This document shows, one piece after another, positions 36,910 through 45,261 of a stretch of DNA of 64,000 nucleotides. This DNA is from Calothrix membranacea FACHB-236 (GTDB lineage: Bacteria; Cyanobacteriota; Cyanobacteriia; Cyanobacteriales; Nostocaceae): contig NZ_JACJPX010000009.1 in assembly GCF_014696315.1 (NCBI RefSeq), positions 62,001-126,000 on the forward strand, written 5' to 3'. The position numbers and the translations under genes are program-made. Each line of letters starts with the position of its first letter. Position 1 is the first letter of the stretch. Below the pieces are notes generated by a model, which was not told the origin of the DNA, did no database searches, and worked only from the letters and a program-made list of their open reading frames with translations.

Positions 36910-38388
36910 TTATTGCACCAGTACAAAATTGTAACCAGTGCTAGAAGCACAAGGCTTACCTGGTTCACATGGCTCTATTTTGGCTAAAAATACTCCACCT
37001 TGGCGCTGACCTGATGCTGAAAACTGAATTTTACCTGTTGCTCCCATTGCGGAAAAATTGGGATTTGACAGTACTTTTTGTAAGCCTTGGCGAGTGCTAT
37101 TTTCTTTTAAACCAGCAATAATTACTTGCAATGCATCATAAGCTGTAGCAGTTCGCGGACTGACATCTCCACCCCAAAGTTTCAAAGCTTTATCAGCAAA
37201 AGAATTACCTTGACCCATATTCCGATTAGCATCACGATGCCAAGGTATAGGTACTACCATTCCTTTGATATCTCCTTGCCCAAACTTTAAAATTCTTTCA
37301 CTGTAGAGCTGTTGAGAACCAAAAAGTGTCAGCCTACCTCGATTTGCTTTTGCCACATCTACTGCTGAGTTGAGGCTACTTGTACGAGGAATTAATAGTA
37401 AAGCTTCTGCACCATCACTGATAGCTTTTGGAATTAAATCAGTAGCTCTAAAATTCGCAGCCCCTAAATCGCAATCTGTAGCAGTAACTTTCCCACCTGC
37501 TTTATTAATAAAATTAGTATATTCTTTGACAATATCCTGATTTAATCTTTCCTGATTTGTTCTTTCTTGATTAGATGTGTCCTGACTGGTTCTAAATGAT
37601 GTATCGCGGCAAATAGCTATACTCGTGCGGTTTTCTTTCTTGACAATATATTCAGCTAGAGCTTGATTAAAAATTTCTCGGTTGGGGCTGATATTGAATA
37701 CATATCGAGTATCTGCATAAGCCTGTGCCTGATTTTGCCCCATTTGATTTCTGGAACTTCCCGGAGAAACTCTCACCAAACCATTCTTTTTATAAAGGTC
37801 TTCGTTTCGACCAAAACCTACTACTGCGACAAGATTAGAGTCTTTTACTAATTCAGCATCTATCTTCTCAAGCTCGTCAAAGTTATTCAAACGGGAAATT
37901 TGCAGTTGCAATGGTACACCATTAATACCTCCACTGCTATTGATTTCATCTTGTGCTTGCGCTACACCCCGTAAAGTTTCTTTCGCCTCATTTAAGCTAT
38001 TACCAATGGGAGCAATTACAGCAACTTTCAATGCTTTTGAGTTACCAATTTTGGCATTATTCAAATAAATTAATGTCTCTGGATCGTTCCGCATAGTTTG
38101 CAGAGAGGCTTGGAATTTGATGACAGCATTGCCAAAATCTCCAGCTTTTATCGCATTGATCCCAGCTTCTTTATCATCTGTTTTATCTGCGGTTACCAAA
38201 AGTTTTTCACCCAAACTCATCCATTCTGGTGTAGGTGGGCGTGAAGTGCCAATTGGAGTTACCATTGAATTTGGTGTAGATTGGATCTCCGGTGAAAACT
38301 TGCTGACTAAGCCTAAAATAATAGCTACTAGCACTCCAGCAATTCCCAGAGATAACAGCAAACGAATATTTTCTTGTTTAGTTGTCAT
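36910..38388 (-). CDS. Periplasmic-binding-protein-like receptor (ABC amino-acid type)
   Basis: The 492-residue protein has one N-terminal membrane anchor (residues ~10-30), a ~60-residue helical part (GEKLLVTADK...AGINAIKAGDFGNAVIKF, TPR-like) and then a type I substrate-binding fold of the Leu/Ile/Val receptor family: LKVAVIAPIG, GVAQAQDEINSSGGINGVPLQL, VVGFG, FNISP, GAEALLLIPRTS and RTATAYDALQVIIAGL. Permease and ATPase genes are missing. It lies 73 bp downstream of a Ser/Thr kinase gene on the same strand, suggesting it is a ligand sensor for the kinase rather than a transporter part. The ligand is unknown. Confidence 0.8.
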   Translation of the reverse strand: MTTKQENIRLLLSLGIAGVLVAIILGLVSKFSPEIQSTPNSMVTPIGTSRPPTPEWMSLGEKLLVTADKTDDKEAGINAIKAGDFGNAVIKFQASLQTMRNDPETLIYLNNAKIGNSKALKVAVIAPIGNSLNEAKETLRGVAQAQDEINSSGGINGVPLQLQISRLNNFDELEKIDAELVKDSNLVAVVGFGRNEDLYKKNGLVRVSPGSSRNQMGQNQAQAYADTRYVFNISPNREIFNQALAEYIVKKENRTSIAICRDTSFRTSQDTSNQERTNQERLNQDIVKEYTNFINKAGGKVTATDCDLGAANFRATDLIPKAISDGAEALLLIPRTSSLNSAVDVAKANRGRLTLFGSQQLYSERILKFGQGDIKGMVVPIPWHRDANRNMGQGNSFADKALKLWGGDVSPRTATAYDALQVIIAGLKENSTRQGLQKVLSNPNFSAMGATGKIQFSASGQRQGGVFLAKIEPCEPGKPCASSTGYNFVLVQ

Positions 38389-38461
38389 AAATAATTCCTC
38401 AATTAATTAAGTTAAATTTATCTGAAAATTGCTTTTACAATAAGCCAATATTAAAAAATAA

Positions 38462-39832
38462 TCAGAAATATTTAGACATTAATTTATTCATCAACTGTGA
38501 TGTACCCAACAAAATAAATGCCAACAGTCCAGCTAAAATTATTAATAAAAGCACAATTATCAAACCATTAATGCCTGACCGTAAAGGATTAGTAATTTGC
38601 CACCGATGGAAGATAAAAACTATAAATACATTTGTTAACAGGGCAATTAAAAATAAATAACTTTTCTCAAATAAAGAGCGAGATTGACTAAAAATCAAAA
38701 ATCCTAAAATTATCAACCATAATCCCGAACTGATCAAAGTAGTTCCTAAAAAGCTCAGTAAGACAATAGCCAAAAAAGAACTGCCTGTACCTGCAATCAC
38801 AGCCCCAGGCAATAATTCTTGCAAAGATAAGTAAGACACATTTTGGCTAGTTTGTTGTGGGATTGGCGGCTGTGATTGTAATAGCTCTGATGGTGAAAAT
38901 ATGGTATGGGGTACCCTGGAATTTAAACTCAACTGAGCATTTAAATCTAATAATACTGCTTTAGCTGTTTGATAACGTTGCTCATGGTGTTCTTGCATTA
39001 ATCTGTCAAGAATTAACCCTAATTCCTGACTTATGGGTTGTGACAATTGACTACGCCAATTATTAGTCCAGCTAAAACCTTGTTTCATCCACAGTTGAGA
39101 TGGCGTAACATTAGTCAGCAAATGAAAACAAGTGATTCCCAAACTATATAAATCGCTAGCTGGATAAGCAGTACCTAATTGAAGTTGTTCTATTGGTGCA
39201 TAACCCAAAGAACCAATAATTGTTCCTGGTGCTGTGTTGGCTACTTCCGTTTTTTGTTTGGATACACCAAAATCAATTAACACTAACTTCCCATCATATT
39301 GACGGCGAATAATATTTTCGGCTTTAATGTCGCGGTGAATAACTTGTTGTTCATGTATGATTTCCAGCACTGGTAACAAGTCATTAAATACTTGACGAAT
39401 TTTTGTTTCATCAAATACTCCCTGCTGTTTTAACTCCTGCAAGAGATTTTGCCCCTCAATAAACTCCTGCACTACATACAGGTAGTCATTTTCTTTAAAG
39501 TAAGCAAAAAGTGTAGGAATTTGGTCATGTTTTCCCAGTTCTTGTAAGCGTTTAGCTTCTCTCTCAAACAACTCAGTTGCTTTTTTTTGAGCATCGCTAC
39601 CGCCACCACCGTAAAATTGACCCCTAACTAGCTGTTTAACAACACATTGCTCGTTGAGCTTGTCTATATCTTCTGCTAGATAAGTGCGCGCAAACCCTCC
39701 TCTGCCAATTGGTTGGATAATACGGTAACGATTTCTTAATAGACGCACTAATCCTGTGCCACAACTAAGACAAAAGTGTGAACCTTCAGGATTTTGAGGA
39801 TTGGGGCAATCGGGGTTTAGGCAGCAGATCAT
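38462..39832 (-). CDS. Membrane Ser/Thr protein kinase with zinc ribbon
   Basis: This 456-residue protein starts with a four-Cys zinc ribbon (CCLNPDCPNPQ...HFCLSCG), then a complete Hanks kinase domain: GRGGFARTYLAED (P-loop), catalytic Lys in CVVKQL, HRDIKAENI, DFG in LIDFGVSKQ, GSLGYAPIEQ and ASDLYSLGITC. After residue ~330 come four hydrophobic helices to the C-terminus. The kinase should face the cytoplasm and be anchored by the tail. It is upstream of a substrate-binding-like protein in the same direction, so the two probably form a two-protein receptor system. Confidence 0.9.
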   Translation of the reverse strand: MICCLNPDCPNPQNPEGSHFCLSCGTGLVRLLRNRYRIIQPIGRGGFARTYLAEDIDKLNEQCVVKQLVRGQFYGGGGSDAQKKATELFEREAKRLQELGKHDQIPTLFAYFKENDYLYVVQEFIEGQNLLQELKQQGVFDETKIRQVFNDLLPVLEIIHEQQVIHRDIKAENIIRRQYDGKLVLIDFGVSKQKTEVANTAPGTIIGSLGYAPIEQLQLGTAYPASDLYSLGITCFHLLTNVTPSQLWMKQGFSWTNNWRSQLSQPISQELGLILDRLMQEHHEQRYQTAKAVLLDLNAQLSLNSRVPHTIFSPSELLQSQPPIPQQTSQNVSYLSLQELLPGAVIAGTGSSFLAIVLLSFLGTTLISSGLWLIILGFLIFSQSRSLFEKSYLFLIALLTNVFIVFIFHRWQITNPLRSGINGLIIVLLLIILAGLLAFILLGTSQLMNKLMSKYF

Positions 39833-40213
39833 ATAGCTATCGCTGTCATTTTATTAACAACTAAAATATATCTTAAATTCTCTTGTACCCTGGGACTGAC
39901 CTCTTTTTTACTAATAATTCTTATAGTTCTGCTGCTTAAGGATTTCTATAGCAATCCAATTTGATTCTTGAAATCACTGGCGTAGAGAGGGAACAGGGAA
40001 AAGAAAACAGAGAATAGAGAATAAGGCATAAAGTGTAAATAATTTTGTTCACAAATTAAATAGGAGTCTTATCTGTGATTTTGGAATACACTCAGTTGAA
40101 AATTTGCCCACCCTACACCTAAGCTTTAAGGGTGCGTAATTTATGCAAAAAATCAACCAGATTTTTATATATACAGACAAGAATACATCTATTGTTGTTG
40201 CAACCAATCTCTT
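39833..40213. other. Intergenic region, nothing recognised
   Basis: AT-rich spacer between the kinase start and the 3' end of the ROK gene. The part next to 39833 should carry the kinase promoter. No hairpin, repeat or gene could be supported. Confidence 0.5.
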
Positions 40214-41173
40214 CTATTTAGCTAATCTTAATTCCGCCAAAGCAACAGCACCCCATAAAGGTGCATCATCACCTAACGCAGCTGAAATAATTTTAAAATC
40301 AACTTCTGGTAGTGCTGTTTCTGTTGCTACCTGACGTAAAATTTCCCACCATTTACTCCCTGCTTTAGTTACGCTCCCACCTAAGATAAATAATTGCGGG
40401 TTCACTAAGTTTGCTAAATTACCAATACCCACACCTAAAGCCCAAGCAGATTTGCGTAAAACCTCCTGAGCTAAATCATCCCCAGCCGCCGCCGCTTGAC
40501 TGATTAATTGTCCTGTTAATAGTTCTAAATTATCCTCCACCAAACCCCGTAATATCTTTCCGTCCCAGAGTTTCGGCTGTGCTGTTAAAGCTTCCCTGGC
40601 ATTTTGCGCCATGTAGGGGCCAGAAGCCAAACGTTCCACACATCCACGTTTACCACACAAACATACCGGGCCAGCTGGGTCTACTACTATATGCCCAATT
40701 TCACCAGCCATCCCCCCTGCACCGCGCCAAGGCTGGCCATTGAGTATCCAACCACCACCCACACCAGTGCTAACGGTGATGTAAAACAGGCTATCGTAAC
40801 CTTGACCTGCGCCAAAGCGATATTCGCCTAAAGCAGCGACATTAGCATCATTATCCACTGTTGTAGGAACGCCAAATTCTTGTTCTAACAACTCTTGGAG
40901 GGGAATATTTGCCCAGCCAGGAACATGGTGAGACAGTCGCACTGTACCTGTAGTAGCGTCTACAGGCCCGCCAAAGCTAACACCAATAGCGACAGGTTGA
41001 GTATCTTGCAGCAAAAAGTGAATGAGCGATCGCATAATCTCTAAATCAGTGTTAGCATTGGCGATCGCTGGTGATAGGCGACGTTCATAACGCAGCCATT
41101 CTCGAGAACCAATATTTACGGTGGCTGCGGCTAACTTAGTTCCGCCAAAGTCGAGAGCTAATATTGATGTCAT
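40214..41173 (-). CDS. ROK-family sugar kinase (glucokinase-like)
   Basis: The 319-residue protein has the ATP-binding LALDFGGTKLAAA, the sugar-binding VDNDANVAALGEYRFGAG, ITVSTGVGGGWI and EIGHIVVDP, and the ROK zinc motif C-x-C-G-x-x-G-C-x-E (CLCGKRGCVE). The C-terminal LGGSV box is present. There is no DNA-binding domain, so it is a kinase rather than a ROK repressor. It likely phosphorylates glucose or a related hexose or amino sugar in the cytoplasm. It stands alone. Confidence 0.88.
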   Translation of the reverse strand: MTSILALDFGGTKLAAATVNIGSREWLRYERRLSPAIANANTDLEIMRSLIHFLLQDTQPVAIGVSFGGPVDATTGTVRLSHHVPGWANIPLQELLEQEFGVPTTVDNDANVAALGEYRFGAGQGYDSLFYITVSTGVGGGWILNGQPWRGAGGMAGEIGHIVVDPAGPVCLCGKRGCVERLASGPYMAQNAREALTAQPKLWDGKILRGLVEDNLELLTGQLISQAAAAGDDLAQEVLRKSAWALGVGIGNLANLVNPQLFILGGSVTKAGSKWWEILRQVATETALPEVDFKIISAALGDDAPLWGAVALAELRLAK

Positions 41174-41373
41174 AAAATTTTAGATTTTGGATTTTGGATT
41201 ATTTTTTGGATTTAGCTTGTGCAAATCCATCTATCGCTATCATGTTTTAATTTGATTCCACAATCTTTAATTCTCTCTGCTGCATATAAAAATGTTGAGT
41301 TTCTTTCTTAGGAAAGATGTTGACGCTCAAGATAAATTCAACACTAGAGGAAATTATATGATTTAGCGCACTC

Positions 41374-41622
41374 ATGACTTCTGAACAGTCTCAACCACCC
41401 ATCGATTTCTCTCATGCTAAAGAACCTGCTGTATCTCCCAATCTTGAGCAGCAAAAAAATCAGCAGAAATCCCAAGAACTGAGTGGAGAAATTCAGCAGC
41501 AACCTCTACCTGATGATTTAACTCATCCAGAACCAAATGCAGAGAATGTCGGAGAACGTCAAATAATTGTTGCTAATATTCCAGGAGGAGCAGCAGCAGA
41601 TCTCAATGATGCTCATGATTGA
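41374..41622 (+). CDS. Hypothetical Gln/Pro-rich small protein
   Basis: The 82-residue frame is polar and low in complexity (QQKNQQKSQELSGEIQQQ), with no Cys and a short C-terminal IIVANIPGGAAADL segment. It looks intrinsically disordered. I do not recognise a family. It overlaps the convergent Mut7-C gene by 20 bp at the 3' end. The start ATG lacks a strong ribosome-binding site, so it is a tentative gene. Confidence 0.45.
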   Translation: MTSEQSQPPIDFSHAKEPAVSPNLEQQKNQQKSQELSGEIQQQPLPDDLTHPEPNAENVGERQIIVANIPGGAAADLNDAHD

Positions 41623-42370
41623 ATTGCTCAGTTTTTTCGGAATCTAATACTCCATCAATAAACTGTTGCAACCGTTCATAATGGGTTCCTTTCCAATAAA
41701 TTTGAGCGCAGTCTTGGCAGCGATGAAAGTCCTGATTTTGTAATTGCACACTTTCAGGAAGTAGATGCATGATAGTTTCCTTCGCTATCGATTCTAGTAA
41801 ACCATTGCAACGCAAACATCGTTGAAAAGGGGATACTAACTTAAACAAATCAAATCGTCGCAGTACTTCTATGATTTGCTGTTGGGGATTTGTGCTTCTG
41901 ACGTAATAGCCATGCTTTACTAGACTACGCATCAATAAACCCTTATCACGGGTCAAAAGAATCCGTTCTTGGCTGTGAGAAACCTCAGCTAATTCCTCAT
42001 CACCATAATCATTACGATATAAAGTATCAAAGCCTAACAGCCTTAAAGATGTGGCTAATTTACCTAAATGAATATCTAAAACAAAGCGAATAATACTCAG
42101 CGGTTGTGGACGTACAGAAATGCTTGGTGTATTAGTCACAGAGATAGGATAAACATTGATAATATCTCCATCCTGAACAATATAAGAAAAATCTACATAA
42201 TTATTATTTACTTCAATAGCATCAACTTCTGGATGGGGAACACCCAAAGACTCAATCATGTCTTTAATTGAGGCTCTTTCCCCAAAATTATGTATGATTT
42301 TCACTCGCCTTTTATTGCGTGGTAAAAAATCGTTTAATTCTGCATAAAAGTTGAAATAAGAAACAGCCAT
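41603..42370 (-). CDS. Mut7-C RNase-domain protein with ubiquitin-like N-terminus
   Basis: The 255-residue product has an N-terminal ~85-residue beta-grasp (ubiquitin-like) domain (AELNDFLPRNKR...DGDIINVYPI) and a C-terminal Mut7-C PIN-type domain: FVLDIHLGKLATSLRLLGFDT, LLTRDKGLLMR and two zinc-binding CxxC pairs (CLRCNG and CQDCAQIYWKGTHYERL). This fusion is known in bacteria and is thought to be a ribonuclease; the target RNA is unknown. It is cytoplasmic. The promoter region contains TAATTGG repeats. Confidence 0.85.
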   Translation of the reverse strand: MAVSYFNFYAELNDFLPRNKRRVKIIHNFGERASIKDMIESLGVPHPEVDAIEVNNNYVDFSYIVQDGDIINVYPISVTNTPSISVRPQPLSIIRFVLDIHLGKLATSLRLLGFDTLYRNDYGDEELAEVSHSQERILLTRDKGLLMRSLVKHGYYVRSTNPQQQIIEVLRRFDLFKLVSPFQRCLRCNGLLESIAKETIMHLLPESVQLQNQDFHRCQDCAQIYWKGTHYERLQQFIDGVLDSEKTEQFNHEHH

Positions 42371-42459
42371 AATGGGTAATTGGTAATTGGTAATCGGTAA
42401 TTGATAATTGCTAATGGGGGATTGGTGGGATGAATTACCTTTAATTTAGGTTTCTCAGC

Positions 42460-42607
42460 TATACCAATTTAATATGAAGTTGCAATATATCTAGATCCCC
42501 CTAAATCCCCCTTAACAAGGGGGACTTTGATTTTAGTTCTCCCCCTTTGAAAAAAGGGGGCTAGAGGGGGGATAGAATTCTATGCAGCCTCATAAAAAAT
42601 TGGTATA
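42460..42607. mobile_element. MITE-like element with terminal inverted repeats
   Basis: The element begins TATACCAATTT and ends AAATTGGTATA, with inverted similarity extending ~40 bp in (AATATGAAGTTGCA against TTATGAGGCTGCA). The centre holds C-rich and G-rich complementary stretches (CCCCCTTAACAAGGGGG and CCCCCTTTGAAAAAAGGGGG). It encodes nothing. The TATA ends suggest a TA target duplication as used by IS630/Tc1-type elements. It is flanked by TAATTGG (42372-42410) and CCCATTA (42780-42805) repeats. Confidence 0.7.
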
Positions 42608-42810
42608 AAACATATCTATTGTGCATATTAAAATTTTATCAATCTCTTTTGGAGTAGGCATCTTACCCATCCTGATGATGCAATTTCAACGCTGATTAGC
42701 TGAGTTGATTTTTTCACAACACTCTGTAACCTTTGATTTCTTGGAAAAACTCTCTTCCCCTACAAGCACGAAGTTTAATTACCCATTACCCATTACCCAT
42801 TACCAATCTA

Positions 42811-44052
42811 TCAAGTAGTGTATTCGGCGTTGATTTTCACATAGTCGTAACTCAAGTCACAACCCCAAGCTTTACCAGTACCATGACCATTACCAACACT
42901 CACAGAGATTAATACTGTATCTTCTTTGAGATAAGCACCTGCTGCTGCTTGTTTCAAATAAGCACTCGCTGCTGCACGATCAAATGATAGCGGTTGACCA
43001 TTTTCTAAGAGTAAGAAATCCCCTAGCTTGATTTGCAAGTTTTCTTGCTCAAAGGGTACACCAGCACGTCCAGCAGCGGCGGCGATACGTCCCCAGTTGG
43101 GATCGCGGCCAAAAATTGCAGATTTCACTAAGGATGAACCTGCGATAGTTTTAGCTATTTGACGCGCTGAAGTTTCATCATGGGCCCCAGTAACTTGCAC
43201 TTCCATGAGACAAGTTGCACCTTCTCCATCACGGGCGATCGCTTTTGCTAAATGCTGGCATACTGCTGTTAACATTGCTTCTAGTTTTTCCGCTTCTGGC
43301 CCCATTTCGATAATGGCTGGGGTGCGGGATTGTCCATTAGCTAAGGCGATTAAGCTGTCATTGGTGCTGGTATCACCATCAACGGTAATGGAATTAAAGC
43401 TTCTGTCGGCGGCGCGACTTAACATTTGTTGCCAAAGCGCTGGCGATACAACCGCATCACAGGTGACAAATGCCAGCATAGTTGCCATGTTGGGGTGAAT
43501 CATCCCCGAACCTTTGGCAATTCCACCAATTCGCACCGGGCGATCGCCTATAGTTGTCTCTAAGGCAATGGATTTAGGCACCAAATCTGTAGTGATAATT
43601 GCTCCAGCTGCCGCATCTGAGCCTGTTTCTGAAAGTGCAGCTACTAGTTGCGGAATCCCTGCTTTAAGTTTATCCATCTTGATGCGCTGTCCAATCACCC
43701 CAGTGGAGGCCAATAATACAGATTCGCTAGGGATATTCAAAACTTGGGCTACTGTCATCGCTGATTCTAAAGCATCAAACCAGCCCTGAGTACCTGTAGC
43801 TGCGTTTGCTTGTCCAGCATTACAGAGAATTGCCCGTGCATTCTGCTTGGCTTGTAAGCGTTGGCGACAATAATCTACACAGGCGGCTCTAACTTGACTG
43901 GTGGTAAACACACCTGCTGCGATCGCTTCTACATCTGACAATATCAAAGCTAAATCAGGTAATCCCGAAGGCTTTAAACCTGCGGTAATTCCTGCTGCTC
44001 GATATCCCCTTGGTGCTGTGATACCACCTGTAATCTCCTGCCAGTCTGCCAT
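42811..44052 (-). CDS. argJ: Bifunctional ornithine acetyltransferase/N-acetylglutamate synthase
   Basis: This 413-residue ArgJ carries the self-cleavage site GMIHPNMATMLAF, where Thr becomes the nucleophile of the beta chain, along with AILCNAGQANAATG, VLLASTGVIGQ, NSITVDGDTSTND and GRDPNWGRIAAAAGRAG. It transfers acetyl from N-acetylornithine to glutamate in the cyclic arginine pathway. Length fits the family. It is monocistronic. Upstream (44053-45261) lies a region of small-RNA genes on the same strand, whose terminators separate them from argJ. Confidence 0.97.
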   Translation of the reverse strand: MADWQEITGGITAPRGYRAAGITAGLKPSGLPDLALILSDVEAIAAGVFTTSQVRAACVDYCRQRLQAKQNARAILCNAGQANAATGTQGWFDALESAMTVAQVLNIPSESVLLASTGVIGQRIKMDKLKAGIPQLVAALSETGSDAAAGAIITTDLVPKSIALETTIGDRPVRIGGIAKGSGMIHPNMATMLAFVTCDAVVSPALWQQMLSRAADRSFNSITVDGDTSTNDSLIALANGQSRTPAIIEMGPEAEKLEAMLTAVCQHLAKAIARDGEGATCLMEVQVTGAHDETSARQIAKTIAGSSLVKSAIFGRDPNWGRIAAAAGRAGVPFEQENLQIKLGDFLLLENGQPLSFDRAAASAYLKQAAAGAYLKEDTVLISVSVGNGHGTGKAWGCDLSYDYVKINAEYTT

Positions 44053-44292
44053 GATTATTCTCCCACAACTATCTAGTGGCTCGACTGGCGATTATACCAA
44101 GTCTTATGTAATTCCAAATTCAAACTTTAAAATTCCATAGGATTGAGGGTTGGGGACTGGGGACTGGGGATTAGGGATTAGGGATTAGGGATTAGGGACT
44201 GGGGACTGAGAGATGAGGAAGATGAAGGAAAACACCAATTACCAATTACCAATTACCAAATGACCCTTGACTCTTAACAACATCAAAAATTG

Positions 44293-44343
44293 AAAAAGGA
44301 GAGCCACTTGGGCAGCTCTCCAGATCATCAGGGTGCATCTATA
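44293..44343 (-). ncRNA. Small RNA gene, copy A (intact)
   Basis: Read on the minus strand, -35 TTGCCC (44377-44372) and -10 TATGAT (44355-44350) are 16 bp apart. The predicted ~51-nt RNA starts near 44343 and contains GATGCACCCTGATGA, then GGAGAGC and GCTCTCC forming a 7-bp hairpin, then five T. The core is nearly identical to copy B. Promoter and terminator both intact; expression is inferred. Confidence 0.7.
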
Positions 44344-44440
44344 TACCACATCATAACATATTTTCGCTGAGGGGCAATACCCCTTAATCAGGTTTTTATG
44401 AAAATATGGTGAAGTTGGCTTTCAGGTTAACACAAAAAAT

Positions 44441-44510
44441 AAAAAAGGCAACTACTTGGGCAAATTTTCAAATTATCAGCGTGCATTTACTTAGCAGATA
44501 AGTAGATTTT
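44441..44510 (-). ncRNA. Small RNA gene, copy C (decayed)
   Basis: Keeps TTTGCCCAAGTAGTTGCC followed by six T and the ATGCACGCTGATAA core, but the terminator stem no longer pairs and no -10/-35 pair is evident. It appears to be a degenerate member of the same family. Confidence 0.5.
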
Positions 44511-44799
44511 CAACATGAGTGATACTACTTGTTATTTAATGCTTTGATCCAAAATTCTGATGAAGACTCTTCATCATCAGATACAGCCCAGTCAGTACAG
44601 ACGCGATCAATCGCGTCTACTGTTTTGCCTAGCAGAAATTCTCAAAGATAATTCTTGAGTGGTTTCTACTTTCTTGGGAGCTAAAAGACTACTAATTAAG
44701 CTCATCTCACCCCTCAAAGATTCACGGCATAAAGAAAGCTATTAATGCCCAATGCCCGATGCCCCAAGTAAGCTTTCCCGCCTACTTTTTGTAATTCAC

Positions 44800-44853
44800 A
44801 AAAAAAAGAGAGCTACTTGGGCAGCTCTCCAGGTCATCAGGGTGCATCTATAT
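44800..44853 (-). ncRNA. Small RNA gene, copy B (intact)
   Basis: On the minus strand -35 TTGCCC (44887-44882) and a consensus -10 TATAAT (44865-44860) are 16 bp apart. The ~54-nt RNA would start near 44853, contain GATGCACCCTGATGA and end in a GAGAGCT-loop-AGCTCTC hairpin (7 bp, 8-nt loop) with eight T. It is the best-preserved copy. Confidence 0.75.
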
Positions 44854-44949
44854 AACATGATTATAGCATCTTTGTGGTGATGGGCAAGACCCCCCAATGA
44901 AAGTTTTTTGTATAAATTTTTGGCAAATTTTTTGAGGCTGGGTTTGCTC

Positions 44950-45040
44950 AATCACAAGCAGCGCTACTTAGATAGCTTTTGAGAGCATCAGCGTATATTG
45001 TTAACAGAGTATAACATTTTGGGAGTGAGGGGTATAACCC
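44950..45040 (-). ncRNA. Small RNA gene, copy D (decayed)
   Basis: The minus strand shows -10-like TATACT (45013-45008), a TTATAC box 18 bp upstream, the core ATACGCTGATGCTCTCAAAAG and AAGTAGCGCTGC, but the terminator stem is imperfect and lacks a T-run. It is related to copies A and B by position of the motifs. Confidence 0.5.
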
Positions 45041-45202
45041 ATCTTCATAATTTCTTGTTATCACATTTTGTAAAGCAACTACCGAACACTGGCGATATCA
45101 GAGCGTACAAGCAGCATTTGGCAATAATTCGTACAAGCGTGTAGTGCGATCGCCTTAACTCTTCAATGATAATTGACAGCTGACCTAGGTTAAATTTCCC
45201 AT

Positions 45203-45231
45203 AAAAAATTCCCTCAGAATTTCTGAGGGAG
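45203..45231 (-). terminator. Terminator of the site-2 protease gene
   Basis: TCCCTCAGAA and TTCTGAGGGA pair almost perfectly, and on the minus strand a run of six T (A's at 45203-45208) follows. It is 31 bp past the protease stop codon. Confidence 0.8.
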
Positions 45232-45261
45232 GTTCGAGAAGGAGTCTATGTGATGGGAAAA

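Larger units (their letters stand above)
44053..45261. other. Repeat- and sRNA-rich spacer upstream of argJ
   Basis: This 1.2-kb gap has no protein gene. It contains GGGGACT/GGGATTA repeats (44148-44210), CCAATTA repeats (44236-44262), four related small-RNA units at 44292-44378, 44441-44510, 44800-44888 and 44950-45040, a dispersed palindrome copy (44599-44618) and the terminator of the site-2 protease gene at 45203-45231. Confidence 0.8.

Noticed and set aside
44292-44888. Assignment of the small RNAs as NsiR1
   Set aside because: Copy arrangement is similar, but I cannot recall the NsiR1 sequence well enough, hetF is not nearby and the -35 motif differs; left as unnamed sRNAs.
45221-45240. 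GGTTCGAG near 45231 as a tRNA T-arm
   Set aside because: No cloverleaf forms around it; it is next to a protease terminator.
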